From the NCBI GenBank assembly GCA_030248295.1, contig JASANH010000647.1, positions 806,001-870,000 of the forward strand: a DNA stretch of 64,000 nt, read 5' to 3'. Position 1 is the stretch's first letter. Each line of letters opens with the position of its first letter. Shown one piece after another: positions 46,001-55,525 of the stretch. Both the position numbers and the translations under genes were made by a program. This DNA comes from Mesodorylaimus sp. YZB2_4 (lineage: Eukaryota; Nematoda; Enoplea; Dorylaimida; Dorylaimidae). Below the pieces are notes generated by a model. The model was not told where the DNA came from. It worked only from the letters and a program-made list of their open reading frames with translations, and did no database searches.

Positions 46001-49000
46001 TTGAGCTTTTATGAACGGTTTGTTTTTTGTTGTAGGGAGGTTCTGCATGATCAAGCTGTTCAATATGTGCGCGCGATCCAGTGGAATTTGCATTACTATT
46101 ACAACGGGATTTGTTCGTGGAGTTGGTAAGTAGCAGGAAAAGGTGTATGAATGCCCTGGTCCATATGAATTTGATATAGAGGACGAGCGTTAAAATTTCG
46201 GGCTGACCATAGAATGCTCTTTAGAAAGTTTGAGCAGTATCAGGCCACACGATCAGTAATAGCTGTCTATACAATGTGGCAAGCTTTAGTCATACGTTAT
46301 TTCCTCGAAAGACGGTCGCCATCTGTATCATGTAGAATTTAGTCTCTGGTCGCTCGCCATGGCTGAATAGTTGGTCAGACGATGCTTTTAAACTTTCCGG
46401 AATGTGTTATATGGTAGTGTTCGGCCGAGGATGACTTTTGTCGGGATCGAGGTCAAGGCTCAACTTTTTCGACCCGAGGTCGAGGTCGAGGTTTTTGCTA
46501 ACAGTTTCCAACTTATTACTTATTTTGTGATGTGTTCGACAAGTTTAAGTCTATTTCCATGCTTTTCTGACTGTATTTTCAAGGGACAAATCACCCTCAG
46601 GAATAAAAAGGCAAGCTATCTGGACGAAGCAGGCCCACACAGTGATTCAATAATACGCTAGAAGAAAAATCGCGCAATTTTCTATGTGCAAGGAGCAGGC
46701 ACACTTGTGCGCCTTGTGTCCAAACTGAGAAACAGCTTATTGGTTGCATCTCGCTTGTGAACCTCGATCCTCGGCCGTTTTTCCTCGAGGTCGAGGGTGG
46801 CCAACCTCGGCCGAGCACTATTATATGATCAGCTTCTACATTCGTCCAAAAAATGTTGAGCGCATTTTGCTAGGTTTCCTTAAGGCTGGAGGCTCTGAAG
46901 CTGTCTTTACGGTTACGGCTGGAGGTTCTGAATCTTGGGCCCCAGACTACGAATTTGTGATTAAACTTTCGGGTTATCCTTCCCTGAGACTTCGGATGTA
47001 GTGCTCTGTCATGACGAGTGACGTGGGTGAAAAGTGGGCGATTACTTTTAGGTTCTATCCGCACCATTACGCACCATACTTGTCGGACGTCAAAGGCTTC
47101 TCTAACTTGGATATCAAATTCGACCTAGGAGAACCATTCTTGCCTTTTCAACAGTTGTTGGCCGTTTTGCCTGGAGCGAGCAAGAAGTTATTGCCAACGG
47201 CTTATCAGGTGAGTGCGAATATCGGGTCTTCAGTCGTGGAGGGCATTGGTAGTATATGATGCGAAATTTGCATATCGGAAATATATTTGAAGGTTATACC
47301 ATCTTTCGTCTGAAATGGTGGACCATTGATTGTGATTTGACGTTTATTTCTTTTGGCGTTACACATCTGGTTTTTAGGCTCTAATGACAGATTCGGAGTC
47401 ACCTTTGATCGATTTTTATCCGTCGAAATTCAGCACGGATTTGAATGGGAAAAAGAACGATTGGGAAGCTGTCATATTGATCCCCTTCATTGAGGAGGTA
47501 CGTAAATACCTGAAAAGCTTTAGCCTTGAGCGAGATCCAAATCCACGCCTCGGGGATTCTGTCATAGCATGCTAAGTACTGTCATGTCAAGACTTGGGGC
47601 TGCAACATAAGTTTAAATTATTGAGGGCCTTGTTGGGGCCTTGCTTTGATGCTTATTCTAATATCCGATTGAGAAAAAGCCTGGCCTGCCGCACACACCC
47701 CGAGTCGGTCGGTGCTAAAAGGATCCTTGCTGTTTCTATGTTGCAGTATAGCGAAGTCAAATTTTTGTTGCAGGGGCGTTTGTTGAAAGCGATGATTCCG
47801 ATGAATACGTTGTTGACGGATGAAGAGAAAACGAGGAATCGACCTGGAAAGCATTTGCTCTATACGACTGCTGCTCAGGATCAAGGCTTTTACAGGACGC
47901 CGCTGATGGGTATCTTTCCAGATTTGGAACACAACAAGGCCATGTAAGAGCTATATCGTGGGGTCATTTCTTGTTTTTAATTCGTTTTGCTTTAGGTGTA
48001 CAGAGTTGGATCCAGTGGTGTTCCGGATGAGTCCGTCGAGGATTCGAAAGGGGTTGTTGCCTGGAGTTCGGTTGGATGAGTATTATTTGGGGTTCTCTAC
48101 TTTGAAACATCTTCCATACGTGGTAAGCGAAGTATTATGATGGCCGTATGAGGTCTACTACTTCTGACGTCTTTCAGGGCGAGTTGTCTCACGTCGGCGT
48201 CAAGGTGTTTGAGCAGAACAGCAAAAACGAGAGCATCGTGATAAAGTTGTCGGACGAAGAAAGGTGGCATCAGGTAACGGATGTTGAGAGGTTGGCTGAT
48301 TTGAGGGGCGTAGTATGATGCAAGCATATAAAAGTCGGAGAGAACATGAAGTGAATATCATTCACCATCTTTCGTCTGAGGAGAATCAGATGTTGGCTTT
48401 GGTGGCTTGTCTGGGAACATTTGATTCATTTCATGCGGTTTTTCAGCAATTAGCGGACTTGGCGAAACGGCTTGTTGGGAAAGAAGTGTTCGTTAATTGG
48501 CCGCACTTGACGGTTGGGCTGGTGACGGGCGTGTCCTCGTGCGAAGAAAAGTAAGTGTGTTGGGTTGTCATGTTAGCAGATATTATTTTTAGTCGTGATC
48601 TTTCAGGTACATGAGCGCGAAGGAAGGCGGAAGTTTGGAGCATTCGTTTCTAACAACGAAAGAGATGCGAGTGTGGAATGAGTGCGCTGAAGAGATTCAG
48701 AAGAAGTGAGTTTAGTATCTTTTATTGTCGAGCCTGTATTTGATGGAACTTTTGTAGGTATGATGGGCATCGAGCTGTCCTCATTGGCGAAGTTTCGGTA
48801 TTGTTGTATGTGAATCGGTTGATCGGCAAAAAGTAAGGGGTTTTGAGGTTGCTGTGATTAATTTAGCGCATGAATTTATCTTGTAGGTATTTATGTAGCG
48901 CGCATGGTGAAGTATCCTTAGAGAAACAATGGAGCGATACTTCGATGGCTTACGCTTTGCAGACAGTCGTTGAGGTGAGTCAGTGATGGGAGATCTGATT

Positions 49001-52000
49001 CGTGGATACTCGTGTTGCCTGCCAATGATTCATTCAAACATGTTTTTCAGGATGTTCATATCCGCGAAACTGGTCTGTCTGGAAAATTCTCAACTCTAAA
49101 CGATCTTTTCCCAGTTGGTGTCAAAGTGTTCCTTGTATCGAATCCGTTTTATGGTTGCCAAGGAACCATTGTCAAGGCGTATGACCAATCGAAGGGGCGT
49201 TTTAGTGTGGAAGTAACGGTGAAAGCAGAACCGGATTTCTCTCGTTTGATCGCCAATCAAGAAGTAAGATGGTTCATATGGTCTGGACTGCACGGCTCAT
49301 GTGGTAACGTTTGTGGTCTCGTCTTAGCGTATCGGTTTGTACTGGTATCCTGGTTGGCAAGCGGCTCAGAAGCTCGAGGTTAGCGGTCATTTCCTAAGTC
49401 GAATTACGGGTACGGTGTACGTTAGTGATGGCCCGGCTTCTGCTTCTGCGTCAGCATCGAATGCGTCATCGAGCAATCGCTTCAATATCGGATTGAATCT
49501 GAAGTTCAGTAAGAAGAACGAAGAGGTGCCTGATTATACGAAACGGGACGCCGATGGAGTGTGGTTGTATTCGTCGAAAGTATTGAAGATCGTGGGAGAG
49601 TATATTCAAAAGTAAGCATATATTTGGTGATAAAGAGATTGTATAGATGGAATCCTTATATTTTAGGTTCCCTGATGTGTGTGATTACTTGCACAGTCAC
49701 GATGGAGGAAAGGATGTGTACAGCGCAGAAGATTTTTGGGGACCAGCAGAAGGGTAGGGTTTGGTAAATGTAACGTTGGGCTTGGTGATTGAGTTTTGTC
49801 TTTATAGAAACCAAAAACTGGCGGAACTTGTGGAATGGTTGAAGGCATTGCCTTCGCACGGAGCGCAGCACCAAGTGGCTGGGACCGAGTGCGTTGATGA
49901 ACGAGTTATCCGTGCCATCGAATCGGCTGTTGATAAAACGAAGGTGCGATGGGTAAAAATGAGATTGTGATCAGGTGTAAGCGTGTATTGATTTCAGGCT
50001 TTGCGAAAGAGGGAGCAGAAGTTGCTTGGTATTCGACCGAATGCGTTGTTTAGGGTAAGTACAGTATATGGAAGGTCTGAGATGGAGAGGCACCGCTCGG
50101 ATGTTTTCTTATTTAGTCGTGTTTGAGCGAGGGAGGTGCACCGCCTGATCCACGAGCTGACTTCCAATTGTTTGATCGTGTAGTATGCGCTCGGGAAGGT
50201 TACACGGTTCCCGTTGGCTTACGTGGCACAGTGATCAGTATTCATCCTGGTCGGCAAGAGGGCGACTCGAAGCTGAGCGTCATATTCGACGACGAGTTCA
50301 TTGGTGGCGTAAATTTAAGGAGTAGCAAGTGCAGTGGATATCATATCGCGGCCTCGGCCTTGATAAATCTTAGTTACGGGGTGCGCCTGAATGAAAGCAA
50401 GAAAGAGAAACAAGGAGAATCTCGTGCTCAACAGAAGCAACAAGGTCAACTACCGCAGTCGATGGGCTACGCGTATGGACATTTCTTACCGGAACAACAG
50501 GAGGAGAAGAAAGTGAATGCTCGACGACCAGTGGCTTTGCAAAATGCACCGCCTCAGTCGCCCGCTGGACCAGTAGCAGTACTGTCGAAGGCTAATCAGT
50601 CGACCTTCCATGGTGCACAGGTATGGCAGATTTTATATCATTTCGTGATTGTTACAGGATCGGTATAAAATATTGTGGTTTTAGCACGGAGGCATCGCAG
50701 CTGCACGCGCTGATCAGCAGTCGTCGAGACCGACTTTGCAAAAGAGCATGTCGGAAAGTCAGAAAGTTTCTTACAGCAAGGCGCTTAAAGGTGGAAAAAG
50801 TATCATGAATGAACTGTTTCCAAATCGTATTCCAGAGGAGTCAAAACCAGGAGAAATGGTTTTCGTGAACAGCAGCGTGAAAAAGGTACACGTTTCAAGT
50901 TGGCATTTTTGACATGCTAAAATTATTTTATGTCCGTTTCAGGAAAAGAAACAGAGCGATATCGAAGAGAGCAGCCGTGCGCTGCGTTCTCTATTGCGGG
51001 TTGGTGAACCGATAGAAAGCGAGACCAAGAAAGGAACGGAGACACGCGGTAAAGGCTCAAAGCCTCAAGACGAACAACGACAGCAAACTCCTCGATCAGG
51101 AGCCAAGATGTCTCAGGAAGGGCCTCGAGTGCCATTTACGGCTCGTCAGCCTCAACCACCACCGTTTATTCCGCACTTTTCGCCCGAAAATTCGCCCGTT
51201 GCTCTGGTGCCGCCTTCGCAAGCGCAAGAACAGGTGCAATCGGAGACGAAACCAGCTGCTACGCAACAACACCCGCTGCAACTGCCCATGAACTTGTTGC
51301 AACTGCATGCGGCCCCGCCAACTACGTCCACGCAGTTATTTGGGTATCCTCACGATGTCCGGCCACCGACATTGCCAATGCCAGTGGTCGCCCCGATCCC
51401 GCAGGCGAGTGTGCCTCATCACGTTGGCCATCCGCCTCCATTGATGGCTCCGTCTGGCATGCCGTTTAATCAGATCGTATTGCCAAATCCGGCCGTCTCG
51501 CTCGGACAACAGCAACAGCAACTGAATTTGCAACAAATGCACCAGCAAAGGTTGCAGTACTTGCAGCAAATCCAACAGCAACATCTCCAAAGTATTCGGA
51601 CTCAACAAATTCTACAGCAACAGCAAGTGTTTCCCCAACAAATGCCAATGCCGCACCAGCAATATCATTATCAGCAGCAGAGGGGCCAACCAGTGCAGCA
51701 ACAGCAGCATTTCCGCGATAATGTGGCAGGTGGTCAGCAGGGACGTCGACGACGAACATCAGCCGGCAAAGGTGGTCATGAGCAATTCGTCCCCATGCAA
51801 GTGAGTAGAGCTTTCTTAAGGAATCGAGGGCTTGGACTCTGAAGGATATTTTTAGGTAACGAAGAAGCAACCACCTCCTGCGTACGTGAAGAACATTGCG
51901 GCCACGGAGGTGGGCGAAACGGAGAAGATTGTTGACCTCCATGCGAGCGTGGAAAACAGGGAGTAAGTGCTGGTTCAGTTACTTACAGTGGATAGGAATC

Positions 52001-52254
52001 TCTGTTGGGACAGTTACTGTGGCTGATATAATTTGTCAGTTAGTCAGATGTCTGTTGGACTATGAAGCGGATCGATTGTTGGTTTCAGACTTACCCATGC
52101 GGATCGTGGATCGGGTGTGGGTGGCAGTGCATCGGGAACAGAACATAAGGACCAGACGAACGCTGGGGAAGCCAAAGCGCGTCAAAAACAGGCTGGAGGG
52201 ACAGCTACGAGACCGAAATCACGTTTGGCCATCAAATTAGCTCCAGCCAACTAA
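43043..52254 (+). CDS. XRN1: 5'-3' exoribonuclease 1 (XRN1)
   Basis: Cytoplasmic nuclease that degrades decapped mRNA from 5' to 3'. There are 31 exons: 43043-43117, 43620-43751, 43821-43921, 44099-44196, 44253-44362, 44421-44531, 44594-44685, 44740-44827, 45003-45171, 45226-45377, 45565-45977, 46036-46125, 47052-47208, 47378-47497, 47774-47943, 47996-48122, 48178-48273, 48447-48550, 48607-48705, 48758-48832, 48887-48974, 49051-49263, 49328-49611, 49667-49753, 49808-49943, 49998-50054, 50117-50620, 50685-50885, 50943-51800, 51856-51962, 52089-52254; sum 5280 (1759 aa). Signatures: [70 protein letters not shown] and [10 protein letters not shown]3-like regions follow ([12 protein letters not shown]). 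The C-terminal third is Gln/Pro-rich. Several introns carry snoRNA-like units or inserted elements (separate entries). Confidence 0.96.
43470..43587 (-). pseudogene. Inverted decayed copy of an XRN1 exon inside XRN1 intron 1
   Basis: Read on the minus strand, this intron segment matches plus-strand 45269-45388, that is most of the exon 45226-45377 plus its donor. I counted about 15 differences in 108 coding bases (about 86% identity). One change turns the Tyr codon after EYED into TAG, so the copy is not a functional exon. The AGG|GTA donor region is retained in part. Being antisense to a downstream exon of the same pre-mRNA, it can pair with it. Confidence 0.85.
43960..44038 (+). ncRNA. Box C/D snoRNA-like, unit 1 (XRN1 intron 3)
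   Basis: A perfect C box ATGATGA at 43967-43973 and D box CTGA at 44026-44029. TTTTG and CAAAA flanks can form a short terminal stem. The guide before D is ATACCATCTTTCGT. The CCATCTTTCG part is complementary to CGAAAGATGG of large-subunit rRNA (from memory). The fifth base upstream of D points to the middle A of GAAAG, the site I recall for yeast snR39/snR59 and human U32/U51. Confidence 0.75.
44862..44940 (+). ncRNA. Box C/D snoRNA-like, unit 2 (XRN1 intron 8)
   Basis: C-like box GTGAGGA at 44872-44878 (one mismatch) and D box CTGA at 44927-44930, with GAGGCC and GGCTATC flanks that can pair. Before a degenerate D' (CCGA, 44893-44896) lies ATGCACCACG, also found before D' in unit 3. The C box mismatch makes it a weaker candidate. 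Confidence 0.5.
45418..45502 (+). ncRNA. Box C/D snoRNA-like, unit 3 (XRN1 intron 10)
   Basis: C box ATGATGA at 45426-45432, D' box CTGA at 45447-45450 and D box CTGA at 45491-45494. The D' guide ATGCACCACG complements GTGGTGCAT, a conserved small-subunit rRNA stretch (from memory). The fifth base before D' points to a G known to me as the snR40-type site. The guide before the last D box (CACACCGATATAT) has no target I recognise. Confidence 0.7.
46407..46828. mobile_element. hAT-like MITE in XRN1 intron 12, with 8-bp target duplication
   Basis: The element spans 46415-46820. Ends TAGTGTTCGGCCGAGG and, inverted, TAGTGCTCGGCCGAGG differ by one base. Flanks TTATATGG (46407-46414) and TTATATGA (46821-46828) are an 8-bp duplication with one change, as hAT transposases make. 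The inside has GAGGTCGAGGTCGAG repeats and no transposase, so it is non-autonomous. Confidence 0.85.
47243..47331 (+). ncRNA. Box C/D snoRNA-like, unit 4 (XRN1 intron 13)
   Basis: C-like box ATGATGC at 47256-47262 (last base off consensus) and D box CTGA at 47310-47313. The guide ATACCATCTTTCGT is the same as in unit 1. CATTGGT and ACCATTG flanks can form a stem with one mismatch. Confidence 0.65.
48300..48390 (+). ncRNA. Box C/D snoRNA-like, unit 5 (XRN1 intron 17)
   Basis: C-like box ATGATGC at 48315-48321 and D box CTGA at 48376-48379. The guide TTCACCATCTTTCG gives the longest pairing of the three (14 bases, to CGAAAGATGGTGAA of large-subunit rRNA, from memory). CTGATTT and GAATCAG outside the boxes can form the terminal stem. 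Confidence 0.72.
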
Positions 52255-52564
52255 AGTGTGATGACAGTATTGACATCCTGATTCATGGATCGGTTTAGAA
52301 TTGTTTCATTTTCGTTTTCTAACGTACTCTTAATGTTTTTAACGAATAAGGATTTGTCCATTAGCAACAACCTTTCTAGGGGTATATTCTTTATGAGTAG
52401 TGATTGTGCATAACACTTGTCTCAAGTTCAGTCACCATCATGTCTATTATAATGTAAATAACTGCTGCGGGGTTTCTGTATTGATAATGAGTGTGAAGTA
52501 GGTCGCAGCATCCGCTTGTGGCTGGGTTGCCCAGTGTAGACCCTCCCCTGCTCCCTTCGTGGCA
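52255..52564. other. Short intergenic region
   Basis: XRN1 3' UTR and the promoter of the next gene lie in 310 bp. No other feature seen. Confidence 0.5.
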
Positions 52565-55210
52565 ATGTCAACCAGCTCAGAGAATACGTTCGTATTCGAT
52601 ATCGCCAACTGGCAAGTCTCGTCGGTGACTGTGTTCGCTGATCGAGCCGAAGTGAGGCGTTCTTTGAAATTGGAAGAAGTAAAAGTGGGCGAGAATGTGA
52701 TGGTGATCAAGAAGATGTCTGCCTCGATCAAACCCGAGTCGATTCGAGTGGAGGCACAAGACAACGCGAGCGTCATCGACGTGCGGTATGAAGAAAATGG
52801 TGCGTCGAAGGTGAGCTGGTCGAGGATGTTGAAATGGACTGGCCGATGAGCCTTGCTTGGAGGCACCATGAATGGGAAGTCTCTCAATAACAGCCAGGTT
52901 AGGCCTTCCTCCCGATTTCTGTGACACGCCCTGGCCTATGCGAAGTGCAGCCTGTGTGAATTTTAACCATCATGGAGCCTGCGCAGGCTCCATGATGGTT
53001 GAAGGTTGCAGGTGCTGGTTACACTATGTAGACCGAGTACTGCAGTACTCGGTCTACAAGTGTAACCAGCGCACCCAGGCGGCGCAGATGTGAGCACTGA
53101 AGTCTCTAGGGCCTTCGAGTGGAGGAAGATAAGTCTACTGCACCTGTCGCTGAATCTCCATCTGGAGTGGTTGACACCTCCGACCGAACCAGGGGGAATG
53201 ATCGATCTCCCGATCGCCTGGAATGCTGGTCACTGGCGTGAAATGCATCGGGCTCCTTAGCCAATGAGCTGTAAGCACTACAGATCACTGGTACTTATAT
53301 CACACAGCCAACTGTACATAGATGGACTGATTTCGTGATGTGGCTTCCTTCTGCAGGAAGATCAAAGCACGGATGCCGAGCAAGAACTGTTGGAGCAACT
53401 GAGTCAGCTACGAACGAATCGCAAGAAAGTTTACGAGCAAGCGAAATGCCTGCGAAAACAGCGGGATATATTGGAAGGAGTGGCTGACAAGATTGCTCGT
53501 CCGATCGGCCACACTGCTCAGACTATGACACCTGGCGAATGCCTCAGAGACCTTGATCGCTTTCTCGAATACTACAGAAAGCGATGGTTGGAACTGGGTG
53601 TGCAGTTGGTGGCGGTCGAAGAACAGTGTCTGGATTTGGACGACGAAATCGATGAGCTGAATGCGCAGCAGAAGAAGGTAGAATCCAAATCCTCGCCTTG
53701 TGCAGGGTGAGTGCGCTGATAAGTGAGTTTCGAGTGTGGGCATTGGGCGGACAGTGTTTAGGGCAGTGTCGATTTTCGTGGACGCAAAAGAGGATGGCGG
53801 GATGGAACTGCATTTGACGTACATGGTGTCGGATGTGTCGTGGAAGCCGAGCTACACTCTTCGCGTCAACACATCTGATCGCAAGATGAGACTGTGCTAT
53901 TACGGGATCGTCATTCAGGACGCGAGCGAGACGTGGAAGGACGCTTCGATTGCTATGAGCACCACTGACGCAAGCGGCTCGAGGCAGGTTCCTAAACTGG
54001 GCGTGCAGAAAGTACGAACGCGAAACACAGAGAGTGGTAGCGAAAACAGTCAGAAGTAGGTGCTTGAGGGGTGGGCATGTGAGAAGCTCCACGGACCATC
54101 ATAAGGTGTTACGAGACGTAAGTGACGTCTCGTAATGATCGATTGAAATCCGGGTGATTTTGTCTTTTTCGTTGGAGGTTGTTGATTGCCGCCAATGCAC
54201 AGAAGTTCTCCAGCCAAACTTTCAAGTCGATGACTGATTGTGAGCCGGAATTGAGCCGCTCGGCTGGTGCCCCTCGCCACCCTGCTTCCTCGTCTGATGT
54301 CGAATCGATATCTGAATCGAAAATGCTGGAAGTCGAGGTTTATGCCCCTTCTTTGCTTGCTATTCCAGAAAGAGACTTGTGTTGTTTTCAGCCAGAGAAA
54401 GGTGTCATTGGCGGTGTCTTCAAAATTTCTCGTCCTGTCACGATCTTGGCTGATCGTGTGCCGCGGAAGGTAAATCAGGTTGGTTGCTAGGACAGGACGG
54501 GCGTGGGAGTGGGTAATGATCGGCACTCCATCCATTCGCCTTCAGTGAGAGGTGCTTCCAAAAAAAGACCACTCAAACCCAGTGCCTTTTAGATTCTGAT
54601 TTCCGAAATCGATTTGGATGCAGATTTTGAGCACGTCACAGTGCCATCGAAGAAACCACGGGCTTACTTGGTCTGTCGAGCCACGAATAACAGCGAATAC
54701 CCGCTGTTGGCTGGCCCGAGCTCAATTTACAGCAGCAATACGTTCTTGGGCAATACCGAGCTGAAATATGTTTGCCCACAGGACGAAATTGGGTGCTCGC
54801 TGGGTGTCGATCCCTCGATCACGGTACGGTACAAGACAGCCAAGACGACCAGGGGGAAGATGGTCAGCGAGTCCAAGACCTCGCTGATAACTCACGAAAA
54901 GAAGATACGAGTCAAGAACACAGGCATGGACCCGGCCAAGATCACTGTTACTGATGGCTTTCCCTTAAGTACGGATGAAAAAGTGATGGTAAGCAGTGAC
55001 GGCCTCGTGTACTTCTAATGTAACTGTGATATGGTTCAGATCGAACTGATAGAACCAGAACCCAATCAGAACGTGAACATTGAGAAGGAACTCGGCCACG
55101 TGCAATGGAGACTGCAGCTGAAAGGTGGCCACGAGGAAGAATTAGTGCTCAGGTACACCATCGGGTATCCGAGGGAGCCGAGGTGTATTTCAGCGAAGAC
55201 TGAAAGATAA
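52565..55210 (+). CDS. DUF4140/DUF4139 protein (mucoidy inhibitor A / F37C4.5-like)
   Basis: Member of the family with an N-terminal DUF4140 and a C-terminal DUF4139 domain, known from the C. elegans protein F37C4.5 and fungal and bacterial relatives; molecular function not established. Exons 52565-52810, 53357-53706, 53762-54055, 54178-54469, 54593-54988 and 55040-55210 sum to 1749 (582 aa). DUF4140: VSSVTVFADRAEVRRSL. A coiled-coil-like middle follows (QLRTNRKKVYEQAKCLRKQR, LDLDDEIDELNAQQKK). DUF4139: LTYMVSDVSWKPSYTLRV, GIVIQDASETWKDASIAMST, a long loop, then RAYLVCRATN, PLLAGPSSIYSSNTFLG and ITHEKKIRVKN. No signal peptide, so likely cytosolic. The start is the ATG in MSTSSENTFVFD. Intron 1 holds palindromes and a SINE. 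Confidence 0.88.
52965..53000. repeat. Perfect 36-bp palindrome in DUF4139 gene intron 1
   Basis: AACCATCATGGAGCCTGC followed directly by its reverse complement, no spacer. It can form a cruciform or RNA hairpin. Confidence 0.9.
53011..53074. repeat. Second, roughly 60-bp palindrome next to the first
   Basis: Centre CTGCAG at 53039-53044. The inner 15-bp arms (GTAGACCGAGTACTG) are perfect, then one bulge (TAT versus AA), then ACACTT-type and GGTTACAC/GTGTAACC arms out to GGTGC/GCACC. It lies 10 bp from the first palindrome. Confidence 0.85.
53160..53285 (-). repeat. tRNA-derived SINE, family C
   Basis: The minus strand has A-box-like TTACAGCTCATTGGCTAAGG and a B-box-like GAGATCGATCATTCC, followed by a CAACCACTCC end. 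It resembles the fragment at 6715-6810. It sits in intron 1 of the DUF4139 gene after the two palindromes. Confidence 0.55.
54109..54135. repeat. Perfect 11-bp inverted repeat in DUF4139 gene intron 3
   Basis: TTACGAGACGT, 5-base loop AAGTG, then ACGTCTCGTAA, in a 122-bp intron. Confidence 0.8.
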
Positions 55211-55525
55211 AGCCTGCTGTGCATTTGTGTGAGCGTATGGTTGTATTTGACATAAAACCAGTCAATCTGGCATCCCAAATCCTGTTTTAGCAATGGCCTC
55301 GTTTATTTACACACTTTTAAATTTCCCGCGTGGTGCGGGTTTACCTGAAAATTTTAAGCAAAGAAAAAGTTTGCGCGTTACGGTAAGCCCTAATTTGGAA
55401 TAGAATAAAATGAAATGAAATAAAATATGCATCTTCCCTCTGCCTATAAAAAATAAAATAAAATAAAATTGAGTGGCCATGCACTTTTTTCTTTTTCGTT
55501 GTTAGTTAGTTTTACTAATAATTTT
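55211..55525. other. Short intergenic region, A/T-rich with AAAATAAAAT runs
   Basis: The DUF4139 3' UTR and the F-box/WD promoter lie here. Repeated AATAAAAT-type runs near 55408-55470. Confidence 0.5.

Noticed and set aside
47594-47947. Plus frame of 117 codons running through an XRN1 intron
   Set aside because: Its end is the XRN1 exon 47774-47943; the upstream part is intron read-through.
48123-48177. Possible C/D unit in XRN1 intron 16 (ATGATGG...CTGA)
   Set aside because: Boxes are too close in a 55-bp intron and no guide matches rRNA that I recognise.
51466-51942. Minus-strand open frame over the XRN1 tail
   Set aside because: Antisense of a Gln-rich coding exon; low-complexity artefact.
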